A stretch of DNA of 64,000 bases from assembly GCF_032884065.1 (NCBI RefSeq), contig NC_088873.1, positions 33,514,227 to 33,578,226 of the forward strand, read 5' to 3'. Origin of the DNA: Artemia franciscana (Eukaryota > Arthropoda > Branchiopoda > Anostraca > Artemiidae). Below, piece by piece: positions 37,271 through 49,580 of the stretch. Both the position numbers and the translations under genes were made by a program. Under the pieces are notes generated by a model. The model saw only the letters and a list, made by a program, of their open reading frames with translations, had not been told where the DNA came from and ran no database searches. Position 1 is the first letter of the stretch; the number at the start of each line of letters is the position of its first letter.

Positions 37271-38017
37271 TGATACACTAGAAAATGACATTATATTAGT
37301 TCAATTAGTGAATTGGGCAAGGACACGAAAACTGTGAATGGTGTGAAGATAACATTCCAAAAAATAAGTGATAGACGATTAAAGAAAGTGCCAATAGTGA
37401 ATTGAAAATTTACATTAAATAAAAGTACCAGTGGTGATTTTATTATATAATCTTGAAATATTTTTACACCTTAATGTTAAAATACCTGTTATCCATTGAG
37501 AATTAAATATAATAGATAAAATTGATTATAATTCAATTAAAAACAAACAACTGAAATCAGGTATTCATGTGTAAACACAGTTGATTTCAAGTGCTGTCGT
37601 TATGCAATTTTAATAAGTGTAAGGTGTAGGGTCCATATAAGGTGTAGGGATATAAATCTACAAATTTTGAATAATCATTCAACGGTGAAGGAATTATAAT
37701 AAAAGTATTTAATAGACATTATAGAATTTTAAAAATGCAATATTTAAAGAAAGGGATTAGTCTGATTGATGAAGACATCAAGCTACAACGGGAAAGGGGC
37801 TATGTAACATATAGGCCAGCACCCCCCCTATAAAACTCAAGACCAAATCTCTCATTCGTATCCCTTTAGAAAATCTTAAATTCAGGACCAAATATCTCAT
37901 TCATATTCCCCTTTAGAAAATTTAAAGTAAAATTATTTGAAGCATTTATAAATTTTAAAGTTAAATTCAATACTCCATAAGATACGTGCTTATGAAGTAT
38001 TGCGCACCTTATGGCTA

Positions 38018-38072
38018 TTTGATTTTGATTGGCTAATTCAAATTGACTATGAGTTAGCCAATCAAAATCGAA
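38018..38072. repeat. Hairpin inside the LTR
   Basis: TTTGATTTTGATTGGCTAA and TTAGCCAATCAAAATCGAA are reverse complements with one mismatch, separated by about 18 bases. The hairpin is conserved in copy 2 and, partly, in the inverted LTR. Confidence 0.85.
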
Positions 38073-38100
38073 TCTCTATTACTGGTGTATATGAACTCAA

Positions 38101-38560
38101 AAACCAGAAGGTAAAATCCTTGTTCCCTTCTCTTTTGTCTCTTGGGAGTGGACACGAGTCAATGTATCATGATTGGGAAACACCAGTGATATTGCGACAT
38201 TTGCAGTAGAGATCACCCACCCAGGTTTTCTGCCGAGTTCTTGTCTTAGAAATCAAGTTTCGGTAGTATTTGAACAGGAGGAAGACAGCTAGGGCAAGCA
38301 GTTGAGTTCCTGCGCTTATGTGTACCCAGAAAACCAGAATGAAAAATCCTTGTTCCCTTCTCTTTTGTCTCTTGGGATTTAAAACTAGTCGTATCATAAT
38401 CGGGAATTACCAGTGGTATTCTGACATTTTCAGTAGATGTAACTTACCCAGATCATCTGCTCAGTACATTTTTTAGAAATCCAGTTTTTGTGTTAATTGA
38501 ACAGGAGGCAGACAGGCAGGGCAAGCAGTTGAGTTCTGGCGTTCATGTGTACCATTTCAT
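38101..38560. repeat. 230-bp tandem module inside the LTR
   Basis: Two successive modules each contain CCTTGTTCCCTTCTCTTTTG and the later GGCAAGCAGTTGAGTTC. The LTRs at 30556 and 52462 have one module only, which accounts for their being about 0.24 kb shorter. Confidence 0.85.
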
Positions 38561-38956
38561 GCTATAGGTTATTGAAGTTGTCTTATCCAAAGTTAAATGT
38601 GAGTACAAAAATTAAAAATTTTTCTTTTAATCATTTTCTGTCTATGAACTAAGACATAAGGTAGAGTTCCTCTAGTGTTTCAGGCACGGTACCAAGGGAA
38701 TCTATATAGTTTAGGAGACCAGAATATAACAAAGATGATTCTGTCTTCTAGGTTACTGGACATTATTCATAGAACGTTCTTATTCTGTTAGTTATTTAGC
38801 TCCCATATCTAGATTTGAATATCCCATATCTCATACCGAAATTAAGCTACCAAGACGTAGAATAGTCTCAAATACCTCGTAGCAACAAAACTCCATACTA
38901 TCCCCATTTAAATAAATATCCCCTAACTTCGCTTGATTAAAAAAAACCGCAACATC

Positions 38957-38974
38957 TGGTGCGGCCCCGGAAAG
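38957..38974 (+). promoter_or_regulatory. Candidate primer-binding site
   Basis: TGGTGCGGCCCCGGAAAG begins two bases after the LTR end. It starts with TGG, complementary to a tRNA CCA end, and lies exactly where a primer site is expected. The tRNA was not identified. The same sequence follows the LTR of copy 2. Confidence 0.5.
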
Positions 38975-39245
38975 AAAGACAGTAAAAGGAACTGTAGGTA
39001 CCTGACAACATGACTGCGTACTAACATAGACCATTATGATTATTTACTAATTATTTTTCGATTTTTATGTGTAGTGTAAATTTATTTTTATTTTAGATTT
39101 TTATATGCGTATACTCCATCCAAAAATAATCAAAATCTTTAAAATTAAAATGAAATACCAATAAAGTTTGCAACACTAATACAAATTACTATATACCGCA
39201 TACCTTCTATAATGCTTTAAAAGGAACCTAACTGAAATAATAAAT

Positions 39246-40306
39246 ATGGCTCAGGAACAAGATGAATTATTAAAAGCGCAACAAATTATTGCAGCTTCGG
39301 TAGAAATTGCAAAATCATTATCAGAATATAAAGGATATACGGACATTGACTAATTCAACATCCATTTAGGACAATTTGTAGAAATGATAAAAATTGACTT
39401 AAAAGTATTAAAAAACATACTACTCTTAAGACTAAAAGGACAGACGCTAACGTTTTAAAACAAATTGAAAATACAATAGGCACAGAAGCCATCTCAACAA
39501 TTAACACGATGGAGTTATTGCAACAGGACTTCCAGAAAAGATTCACTGACACTAGTTCATTGAAAAAACTGAAACATGGCCTAGTAAAATTTGAACAGAT
39601 TCAAAACGTAAGGAAGTACTTGCACAAAATTAGAATCGCAACAGTAGCGCGATACGGTCCAGGGGAAGGAGAGTTATATGAAAAAAAAACTTAATACATA
39701 TAAACAGGGACTCAACCAAAAATTATATCGTCTATTAATAGCCAAAACTATTGATAACCTAGAACTCTCAGTTCAGGAAGTAGAAAGGGCCTTGGAAATA
39801 GACTCAATTATCCTGCAACATCAAAAATTATCATTAAAAGCAGTAGAAAACAACACTGCTTTAAAATCAAGAGATTCTTCTCCGCAATTTTTCCCCCGAG
39901 AATCATCGCCAAAACCCATTCGATATCAAATTCGAACCACCAAACCTCCAAGACAAGTACGTTTTGCCCCCAATAATCAATTGATACCACAAACCAACAA
40001 TGAACCAATAAGGTGCTACACCTGTAACCTATTAAGCCATATAGCAAGAAATTGTTTTGTAAACAACAATTATCAACCTAATTTTAGGGGAACGAGCAAC
40101 CGTTTGTCCAGGGGGACAAAGTATAATGGGTACGCCACCAGAGGTAATCGAGGGAACACCTTTTTAACAAGAGGTAATTTTCAAACCCAAAATCGGAATT
40201 TCCAGCGCAATACGTATCAGTATCGCGGAAGGACAAACCAACCTAGTAAAGGTTGGAATAGAAATACAAGAGGTGATAAAATGCAAATACAAGAGGAGAA
40301 ATACAG
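39246..40306 (+). pseudogene. gag polyprotein remnant with CCHC zinc knuckle, copy 1
   Basis: An ATG at 39246 opens a 35-codon stretch (MAQEQDELLKAQQIIAAS at the start) that ends in a stop; further open pieces follow at 39509 and 39678. The 39678 frame has a nucleocapsid-type knuckle, CYTCNLLSHIARNC (residues 113-126 of that frame), with the spacing CX2CX4HX4C, then Arg/Gly/Asn-rich sequence (repeats of TRGN). This fits the 3' half of a Ty3/gypsy gag. At about 40306 it fuses to antisense endonuclease sequence, so pol is missing. Confidence 0.75.
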
Positions 40307-41755
40307 AGCAACCATATTTAAGAAGCTCATTAATCATACTATTAGCACCTGGAGCCTTATTATGTTTAATCCTTTTAGTACTGTTGCTAATTCTTCCTCA
40401 CTAAGAAAATCTTCCTTCACATCCAAGGTATCACAAACTTTTTCATTTTCATCTATATGTTTTCCTGCAACTGTATCTCGGTTTAGCACTTTCTCAAAAT
40501 GTTCAACCCATCTTTCTTTAACTTTTTCCTTATCACTAATCGTGGTCTCATTTCTATCTATAGCCAGGACTAGTCCGGATTGACTACTTCCTTTCAATTT
40601 ATTAACATGCCAGTATAATATTTTACTATTATGCCGTCTAGCCGCATATTCCAGATCCTCAGCAATTTTATCCATGGCCTTCACTTCGCATCTCCTTAGT
40701 TCATATTTTAATGCTTTCTCCACTTTCTTTAAATTCCTTGTTTTCATACGACCTATCACTCAGATAATTCTTATACAAAATCCTTCTAATCTCTATTAAA
40801 CCTAAAGTGTTTTCACTTATATTCCTAGTTGCAGTCTTAGAAATCTTCCCTAGGACACCATCAGCAACTTCATAAATTGTTTTTTTGAAATTATTCCATC
40901 CATCTTCCACATTGTCAAATTTTAAACTCACAAGTTTAGGATTCAACTTTTCCTGAAAGTTTTTTCTCAAATTTTATCCTGGAGTCAACCAACATCACAA
41001 CTTTCCTGGAAGGATTTACCCTTCCGAAATTTCAGCCTTAGATTAACCTTATACACTACTAGATGGTAATCTTTACTTTTAACATCAATAACAGCACTCC
41101 TATGTACCCTAGTATCTTGTATTGATCATGCTAGTCTTCTGTTTACAAAAACGTAATCAATAAGGTCAAGTTACGGGCCATTTTGTGACCAAACACCGTA
41201 TTGGTTATAACTAGGTTGTTATACCTACAAAATTGCAAAAGCCTTTTACTGTTTTCTTTTCCTACACCACAATTACCTAGGCTAGGATACCATCTATCCC
41301 TATTTCTACCAACCTGGGCATTAAAATCTCCTAGCAAAAACACCATATTTCTACCCGGTACCCTGTATTTTTGCTCCTGTAACTGTAAGTAAAATTCATC
41401 TGAGTTACTATGATCTATCAGTTGGTCCAAAGGGGGCATATACCTCTATAACTGATACCCTAAACTTTTTAGTAATAAAATGAGCAATTAGTATTCTATT
41501 TTTAACACCTTCCCAGCCTAAACAAGACTTAGTGGCTTCCTTATTCATCATGAGCCCTTCTTCCTGTCTATGTACCCCATCCTTCGTGCCAGAATAAACA
41601 AATCCTATGTCACCTAATTTCATGCTTCCTACCCCTGGGATATGAGTTTCTGAAACTCCTAATAAATCCAGTTCAAACCGTCTGAATTCGTCAGTCAAAA
41701 TGTCAATACGATAGTCATTTCTTAACGTCAAAACATTCCAAGTTCCAATTTTCAT
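40307..41755 (-). pseudogene. RTE-type non-LTR endonuclease and linker, copy 1
   Basis: On the minus strand MKIGTWNVLTLRNDYRID opens the endonuclease; SETHIPG and then GDFNAQVGRNRD are its catalytic motifs; a frame change leads to the linker with LKFDNVEDGWNNFKK and KERWVEHFEKVLNRD, ending at EEELATVLKGL just before the first RT motif. Frameshifts lie near 41430, 41140 and 40750. The RT is absent: the element is cut at its 3' side where it meets gag. The host-like name craniofacial development protein 2 is often given to such sequences; this is a transposon. Confidence 0.85.
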
Positions 41756-42613
41756 GTTTTTTAAATCTTTGAAATTAATTTAGCCGCAGGAAAAGCAGTG
41801 ATCCCGAATACCAGTGCAGGACGGAGACCAATATATCTTCTCAAGTCTACACCGAAGCGCTTAAGCCGGCCTAGAACTGGACTGCAATAAGCCCTGGGAC
41901 CTCCAGTAAGTTGGAGTTTTTGTGCGATCCTGGGCCCGTCTTGGTCACAACATGGTTTTCAGCACTTGGCGATGCTCTTCTATCAACAAGAGCCGAAATC
42001 CTTCACAGACAGTCCCAAGCCTATTATCTCCGAGTGATTATATATCCATGCCTTCAAATATTATCCTACTACGGGGAGGAAACCAATAGTAGATAAATTA
42101 GTTAGGAAGAGGTTTTTCAGCCCTAAAACACCCATCGAAACAAACCAAGCCCTGAAAAATATCCAATAATCAGAATCCTGTACGAGTACTGTGTTGTTTA
42201 CTAAGATATAGTTTCCTCAAGGGGTGCCACTCCTCAAGTGGGAAAAATTGGCTGCAAGTTTCCCAGTCTTGCAGGTACCCCGAAAGGGTCGAGGCAGCCT
42301 TTCACAGAGGCCGTTGTCCTTAAATCTGGATCTTACGCCCTGCCGCAGCTGTCCTCTTATAGAGAATCCTCCCACGATGGTGTTCTGCATCACCATGCAA
42401 TTTAACCCATTACTGGGAAAATATTTGTAACTCATCTGACGTGTGAACACGGCAGTGGCCCCAGTTGAGTGTACATTTTAGGGACCTTCTTCCTCCTTCA
42501 CCTGTATTTATGACTCCTAGGAGAGGGTTTCCCAGTTTCTATAATGGACCCCCTTGGACAAGGTACTACTTGGTGTTAGCCACCTGTAGAGCCACTCTAT
42601 CTATCTGTAGGGC
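41756..42613 (-). mobile_element. 5' UTR of the RTE-type element, copy 1
   Basis: The sequence upstream of the endonuclease ATG includes conserved-looking blocks (CTTTCGGGGTACCTGCAAG, CAGCTGCGGCAGGGCGTAAG on the minus strand) and ends abruptly at 42613, where similarity to copy 2 also ends. The element start therefore coincides with the border of the duplicated block. Confidence 0.65.
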
Positions 42614-42649
42614 ATTTCAAAATTAGGTGCTTTACTGAAAGATGAAAAA

Positions 42650-43030
42650 ACGCACAAAAAACTTTCTTTTGACCCGACAAACTCGTACAAAAAGAAGTTT
42701 AAGAACGAGCTAAAGAGTTTGAATGAAGTTTACGAAAGTTTACTTGTCTGTCGGCATAGAGTTCCAACAAATACAGACAAAAGCAAATTCAATGAAGCAT
42801 ATAAGAAACTAAAGTTTGTCAACTTTCGTCGGGCAACGCTCGAAACTAGTCTACTAGTCCGTTGGCACAGAGCACAAACAAACACACAAAAAGCTAATTC
42901 AGTAAGCTTTCGTCAGGCAGTGCTTGAAAATTAAGTTGTCAGTCGGTACAGAGTTCCGACAAACATAGATTAAAGCAAATTCGATAAAGTATATAAGAAA
43001 CTTTCGTTCAGACCCAAACCAACTAACCAA
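42650..43030. repeat. Degenerate tandem repeats, unit about 95-110 bp
   Basis: Three diverged units share CTTGTCTGTCGGCATAGAG / GTCCGTTGGCACAGAG / GTCAGTCGGTACAGAG, AACAAA(C/T)A and AAGCAAATTC. The open frame 42719-42934 is built from these repeats; I do not consider it a gene. Confidence 0.65.
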
Positions 43031-43139
43031 TAAATAACATTTAATCGAAACACTCAAACTTTGCTAAGCTATTCCTTTTTAAGATCTAAGTGTAACGTTC
43101 AATAAAATATGAGTAAAATGGATTTGAAACCAGGACAAA

Positions 43140-43618
43140 AATTGAGCTTCTTTTTAAATTAGTTTTTGTTTTCTGACGACCCCAATTAAAGCTAAGCTCA
43201 ACACTCCCCTGGCCGGCCTCCTTAGCAATCCCAACTTACTTTCCGATCCATGCTGTTACGACAGGTTTCGTAAAAGTTTTATCCCCTTTATTCTTGAAGA
43301 AGATAAAACTATTTTTGATATACTCGCAAATTAACAATAATTCGTGATTATGTCCTTGTCAAAATCCCCTTTTCCCCTACTGCCGTTTTTATTTTTTATT
43401 TTTGTTATGTTTTTTTAAATTAATTGTCAAGTTTACTGATTCACCTTTTATCTTTGGTGGTTTTGACTTTTTAATTTCTTTAAATTTTAAGTGTTTGACT
43501 TAATGTTCTGATCAGAAATTTTTTTCTCTTAACTTTAACTGACATATAAAGCGAATTCGGCTCTATAGAGCTGGTGATAGTCTTTTGAAAATAAATATTA
43601 TCTTATCTTATCTAACGC
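43140..43618 (+). mobile_element. 3' end of a non-LTR retrotransposon
   Basis: T-rich 3' UTR-like sequence with GAATTCGGCTCTATAGAGCT and an end of AATATTATCTTATCTTATC repeats, as in many non-LTR elements. No coding part is left. The CGGCTCTATAGAGC box also occurs at 2551. Confidence 0.65.
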
Positions 43619-44022
43619 CAAGTGTAAAATTTTCCCTGGAGATTTTCCTTCCCATGAAAGATTGTCCTTTTGGAAAATTACCAAAACCCTCCAAAATTAT
43701 GCTACAATTATGCTATTTTTACAACTTCGAAAATTAAGAACGAGCTACGAAGGATTAAATGCACTGACAAAAAAGAGTTCACTGATAAATAAGATAATAA
43801 AATATGTTCACTGAGAATTAAGAGTTCAAAAACGATTGGTACGGCATCTCATCGGTTCGATCTTATTCCTGCTTCGGGTAAGCAGACGCTTTGTACAAGG
43901 AGGTGGCAGCAACGGACAAGGATTTTGACTTGCAACACTACACTACCACTTATACTTTATACTTTAACACAACACTTACTACTACTTTATACTCTTAAAT
44001 ACAACACTACACTATTTATACT
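43619..44022. other. No recognised feature; TACTTTA-type low complexity at the end
   Basis: From 43930 the sequence is an irregular series of ACTTATACTTTA and ACAACACTTACTAC units. The rest is unassigned. Confidence 0.55.
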
Positions 44023-44391
44023 TTAAAACAACACTAACACTATATTTGTGGAAGTTAAGTCTGTTTCTGGAACTTCTGGATCAGATCTGTTTATTTGTGG
44101 AAGTTCAGTTCCGTTCTGCGTTTCTGTCTCGGTTTGTGGAACTCGATCGGCTCTGTTTATTTGTGGAAGTTCAGCTCCATTCTGCGTTTCTTTCTCGGTT
44201 TGTGAGACTTGATCGGCTCTGTTTATTTGTGGAAGTTCAGTTCCATTCTGTGTTCCTGTCTCGGTTTGTGGAACTGGATCGGCTCCGACATTATCCTCTC
44301 TTTTGGAACACAATTTTAGAAGACAGTTGAATATTTTTCGAAGAAGTGGGACGCATGAAACAAATATCAGGGTAATTTCAAACCAGAACAT
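44023..44391 (-). CDS. Signal-anchor protein with three 22-residue repeats
   Basis: ATG to stop, 122 codons. The N-terminus (FWFEITLIFVSCVPLLRKIF) is a hydrophobic anchor followed by a basic patch. Residues 36-108 contain about three repeats of the pattern NRADxVxQTExETQNGxELPQI, 66 bp each at the DNA level (phases at 44087, 44153 and 44219). The repeats are acidic and probably unstructured. I do not recognise a family. Repeat unit length in multiples of three and lack of stops suggest the frame was under selection at some time, but the region could also be a chance open minisatellite. Confidence 0.4.
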   Translation of the reverse strand: MFWFEITLIFVSCVPLLRKIFNCLLKLCSKREDNVGADPVPQTETGTQNGTELPQINRADQVSQTEKETQNGAELPQINRADRVPQTETETQNGTELPQINRSDPEVPETDLTSTNIVLVLF

Positions 44392-44717
44392 TATTTTTCT
44401 GTTAAAATCAACTAATTACCGCACTACACCATGCGTTACATAAGAAAAGCGTTGCACACAGGAATAAAATAACTTAATTTTTTTTTGTTTTCGACCTAAA
44501 GGAATTAATACCTTGCCATTTCTAGATCATCCTCAAGTGAATCCCACGTTAAACACATAACCCTTGGCTTATATCCTGCTTGAAAGTAAAAACTAACAAA
44601 CTGCCTTTAAGGAGAACACTAAGTAATCCAAATTTTAAAAATTCAAAACCAAAATTTAACATCCAGAACCGTGAGCTAAACCATTGGTTGGCTAGAGAAA
44701 CCCTGAGCTAACCCGAA

Positions 44718-45320
44718 TTGCCAGGATTGAATTATGAATTTAATGACCTATTTTTGGAAAACTCGGTCAAGAACGCAGTAAGAAATCTGGATTATAAATC
44801 TTTGTCCTTATATTTACAAATTCCCATCATCATCAAAGGTAATTTAATAAGAGAATTTATGATTATACTTTTATATTGTGTCTTTTCACAGACAGTAATC
44901 AGGGAAGGTTATCAATACATGCGAAAATTTTCATCCATCACTTCAGGTATTACTTACGAAATTCCAAAAAAGGCCTATTTCCTGATACCAAACCTCATTG
45001 GCGAAAATCTTTATTTTGCATATAATGTAGATGGTTTCACAATCATATGGCCTCTACATTTTCTATTAATATTAGCAGAAAAAGACTTCAATTTATTAGA
45101 AAAATCAAACTTACTACTTTCACTTTACAAAAACTACATGACCGATAACCTAGAAAATGACATAGTAGAAAGATATCACATTCTATATGACGAAGATTAT
45201 CATACGCTGAAGAAAATCACAGTCAATTTATACATAAATGAACAAAACTTTTGGTCAAGAGTATTTCCAGAAACAGACTTTATCGTATCCGAAAACATAG
45301 TAGAATGTGTCAATCCTTAA
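44718..45320 (+). CDS. Unrecognised 200-codon ORF
   Basis: Open for 200 codons, the longest non-repetitive frame in this part. There is no ATG at the beginning; the first in frame is about codon 48, so the left end may be a truncated or spliced gene. The protein is mixed hydrophobic and polar, with a possible membrane segment near residues 48-60 (FMIILLYCVFSQTV). AT-rich codon use resembles that of the nearby env and gag remnants, so an origin in a virus-like element is possible. No motif recognised. Confidence 0.45.
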   Translation: MPGLNYEFNDLFLENSVKNAVRNLDYKSLSLYLQIPIIIKGNLIREFMIILLYCVFSQTVIREGYQYMRKFSSITSGITYEIPKKAYFLIPNLIGENLYFAYNVDGFTIIWPLHFLLILAEKDFNLLEKSNLLLSLYKNYMTDNLENDIVERYHILYDEDYHTLKKITVNLYINEQNFWSRVFPETDFIVSENIVECVNP

Positions 45321-45412
45321 TATTATTATAGGATACTAAAATATAATATAATTCGTACTAAAACTGGTCAATCAAGTTAAAAAAGATTTGCAGAGAAAAA
45401 ATACGTACGGTT

Positions 45413-45553
45413 ATGCAAAGAATAAATATTAATTATGCCTTAGAAATTCTTCAAATACCAAGATGTACGGTGAACTATCTAATGTATATTAAAGATAACA
45501 TCGAAGAAAACGACCAAATATTCGAACTAAAGTTTAAAACTTGTAGTTATTAA
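45413..45553 (+). CDS. Small ORF, 46 residues, downstream of the 200-codon ORF
   Basis: ATG to TAA, same strand, 92 bases after the preceding stop. The sequence (MQRININYALEILQIPRCTV at the start) is acidic toward the end. Family unknown; it may be a fragment of the neighbouring ORF's element. Confidence 0.25.
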   Translation: MQRININYALEILQIPRCTVNYLMYIKDNIEENDQIFELKFKTCSY

Positions 45554-45562
45554 AATAAGAAA

Positions 45563-45643
45563 ATGAAAGAGTTGCTGGGGAATGAACTATCTTTAATACA
45601 CCAAAATGACAAGGGGCCTGTAATCCAGATATTTAGAAACTAA
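45563..45643 (+). CDS. Very small ORF, 26 residues
   Basis: ATG to TAA ten bases after the previous ORF. Could be chance at this length; listed because of the close same-strand spacing. Confidence 0.15.
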   Translation: MKELLGNELSLIHQNDKGPVIQIFRN

Positions 45644-45841
45644 TACTTTTTAAGTGTTAACTATAAAAAGAAATGCTAGCAAAAAAATGAAAATAAATAA
45701 ATAGGCTATACTTTATAGTTTTGTCCCCACCAAACCATAAAGTAAAGACACTATCAAAATTTTCCTAGAATTTTTCTGGGAAATTTCTAGAAGGCATGGT
45801 AAGGAATCACATCTTAGTATGTGTATGTTTGTGTGTGTATG

Positions 45842-47640
<1,799 letters not shown>

Positions 47641-47653
47641 AATTATGATCTTA

Positions 47654-47869
47654 ATATTTTGAATGGACATGTATATACATACCAGTGCACAAGACATAGT
47701 AAAGCATGGAATAATATTCAAGCATGAAAATTCACTTCTAACTAGTAACAAAGCATGGAAAATATTTATGAAGCTAGACCCTAAACCATTTGAAACGTTA
47801 TTAAAACAAGTAATAAGATTGGAGAAAAATACCACTGACTTAAAAGAATCGATTTTTCAATTCTTAAGA
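47654..47869 (+). pseudogene. ORF fragment interrupted by the twin-hairpin element
   Basis: An open frame of about 70 codons (containing HENSLLTSNKAWKIFMKLD) runs into the hairpin element at 47870. A further short open stretch follows the element at 49640-49760. The position upstream of the env-like region suggests it belonged to the same retroelement, possibly the N-terminal env part, but this is only inferred. Confidence 0.35.
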
Positions 47870-48794
47870 TCAAACAGTTCGTGGTAACGAACTGTAGTAA
47901 GGAGCGATCCGGCTCAATAGTAACCAAAACTCTAAAAAATTGAGTTTTTGATATCAATAGCTACATAAAAAGAATCGCATTTTAATGCTGATTTTAAATA
48001 TATAAGTTTCAGCAAGTTTAGTCTTACCCATCAAAAGTTACGAGCCTGAGAAAATTTGCCTTATTTAGGAAAATAGGGGGAAACACCCCCTAAAAGTCAA
48101 AGGATCTTAACGAAAATGACACCATCAGATTCAGCGTCTCAAAGAACCCTATTGTAGAAGTTTTAAGCTCCTATCTACAAAAAGGTGGAGTTTTGTATTT
48201 TTTGCCAGAAGACAAATCACGGGTGCGTGTTTATTTGTTTGTTTTTTGTTTTTTTTTCCCAGGGGTCATCGTATCGACCAAGCGGTCCTAGAATGTCGCA
48301 AGAGGGCTCATTCTAACGGAAATGAAAAGCTATAGTGCCCTTTTCAAGTGACCAAAAAAATTGGAGGGCATCTAGGCCCCCTCCCACGCTCATTTTTTCC
48401 TAAAGTTAACGGATCAAAATTTTGAGATAGCCATTTTGTTCAGCATAGTCGAAAACCATAAAAACTATGTCTTTTGGATGACTTACTCCCCCACAGTCCC
48501 TGGGGGAGGGGCTACAAGTTACAAAATTTGACCAGTGCTTACATATAGTAATGGTTATTGGGAAGTGTGTAGGCGTTTTCAGTAGGATTTTTTGGCTGGG
48601 GGGAGGGGTTGAGAATAGGGGGATAGGCTGGGGGAGCTTTCCATCGAGGAATTTGTCATGGTAGAAGAAAATTTCCATGAAGGGAGTGCAGGATTTACTA
48701 GCATTATTAAAAAAAACAATCAAAAAAGAAATATGGAAAAGTTTTTTTCAGCTGGAAGAAAAGAGCAGCATTAAAACTTAAAACGAACAGAAAT

Positions 48795-48995
48795 TATTAC
48801 CCATATGAGGAGCTCACCTCCTCCTAATACCCCGCTCTTTACGCTAAAGTATTTTTAGTAATTTCAACTATTTATTTTACGGCTTTGGTGATTCAGGGGT
48901 CATTCTTAATGAATTGGGACAAAATCTAAGCTTTAGTGTAAAGAGCGAGGTACTGACGAGGGGGCGAACCCCCTCATATATGTAATAAAAACATG
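48795..48995. repeat. Inner hairpin of twin-hairpin copy 2
   Basis: GCTCTTTACGCTAAAGTATT on the left pairs with AGCTTTAGTGTAAAGAGC on the right around a loop of about 80 bases, matching the hairpin at 3641-3832. Confidence 0.75.
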
Positions 48996-49281
48996 AGAAT
49001 ACGAAATTTCTTTACGTAAGCTAATTTATAAGTTACGTATATCTTTTACTAAAAAAAAGATTCGTAAAAAATTAAAAGTTCTAGTTGCCTTTATCTTAAT
49101 TAACCAAAAAATCGGAGGACAACTAGGCTTCCTCCCCCGCTATTTTTTCTCAAAATCATTCAATCAAAATTATGAGAAAGTCATTTAGCAAAAAAAAAAA
49201 ATAATTTGCAAATTTTGTTTTAATTATTCCTCTGCGGAGAGCCAAAATCAAAACATGCATTGATTGAAAAACGTTCAGAAA

Positions 49282-49580
49282 TTAAATAAAAAAAAACAAG
49301 CTTTTTTTAACTGAAAGTAAGGAGCAAAATTAAAACTTAAAACGAACAGAAATTACTTCGTATATGAAAGGGGCTGCTTCCTCACCAACATCCCGCTCTT
49401 TACGCTAAAGTTTTTTACTGTTTTAAAAAGAAGAGTTGAGAGAAAGAGTCAAACTTTAGCGTCAAGAGCGGGATGTTGGTGAGGAAGCAGCCCCTTTCAT
49501 ATACGAAGTAATTTCTGTTCGTTTTAAGTTTTAATTTTGCTCCTTACTTTCAGTTAAAAAAACTTGTTTTTTTATTTAAT
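49282..49580. repeat. Giant hairpin of twin-hairpin copy 2
   Basis: Arms of about 130 bases with GGGGCTGCTTCCTCACCAAC and its complement, matching 3054-3346. Changes occur in both arms in a compensating way (CCAACATCCCGC against GCGGGATGTTGG, where copy 1 has other bases), so pairing is kept. Confidence 0.85.

Larger units (their letters stand above)
37271..38954 (+). mobile_element. LTR, 1684 bp, block copy 1
   Basis: Starts TGATACACTAGAAAATGAC and ends CGCAACA, so it has TG...CA borders that coincide with the limits of similarity to the LTR at 52462. It contains an 18-bp inverted repeat around 38018-38072 (GATTTTGATTGGCTAA) and a 230-bp tandem module (starts near 38101 and 38331). Gag begins 290 bases downstream. 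Confidence 0.8.
34512..42613. repeat. Large duplicated block, copy 1 (8.1 kb)
   Basis: From CATAATATCCCAGTATTCC onwards the sequence is nearly identical to 54707-63516 in the same orientation. The similarity ends at CTGTAGGGCATTTC. The offset is 20195 bases up to about 37213 and 20903 after it, because copy 2 keeps about 0.7 kb that copy 1 has lost. The block contains a membrane-protein fragment, env remnant, LTR, gag and antisense endonuclease. Confidence 0.95.
47870..49580 (+). mobile_element. Twin-hairpin transposable element, copy 2
   Basis: Same structure as 3050-4757 in opposite orientation, 1711 against 1708 bases. It starts TCAAACAGTTCGTGGTAACG (palindrome at its tip) and ends ACTTG followed by T-rich sequence and ATTTAAT. 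Flanking DNA of the two copies is unrelated outside these limits. Confidence 0.8.

Noticed and set aside
40334-41755. Possible host craniofacial development protein 2-like gene
   Set aside because: The motif order (endonuclease, then linker before RT) and the frameshifts identify an RTE-type retrotransposon; the name is a common database misannotation.
42217-42450. Minus-strand 77-codon frame in the RTE 5' UTR (also 63120-63353)
   Set aside because: It is in the leader upstream of the endonuclease, recurs only because the block is duplicated, and shows no domain.
48406-48723. 105-codon minus-strand frame
   Set aside because: It falls in the non-coding twin-hairpin element and is not preserved in the other copy.
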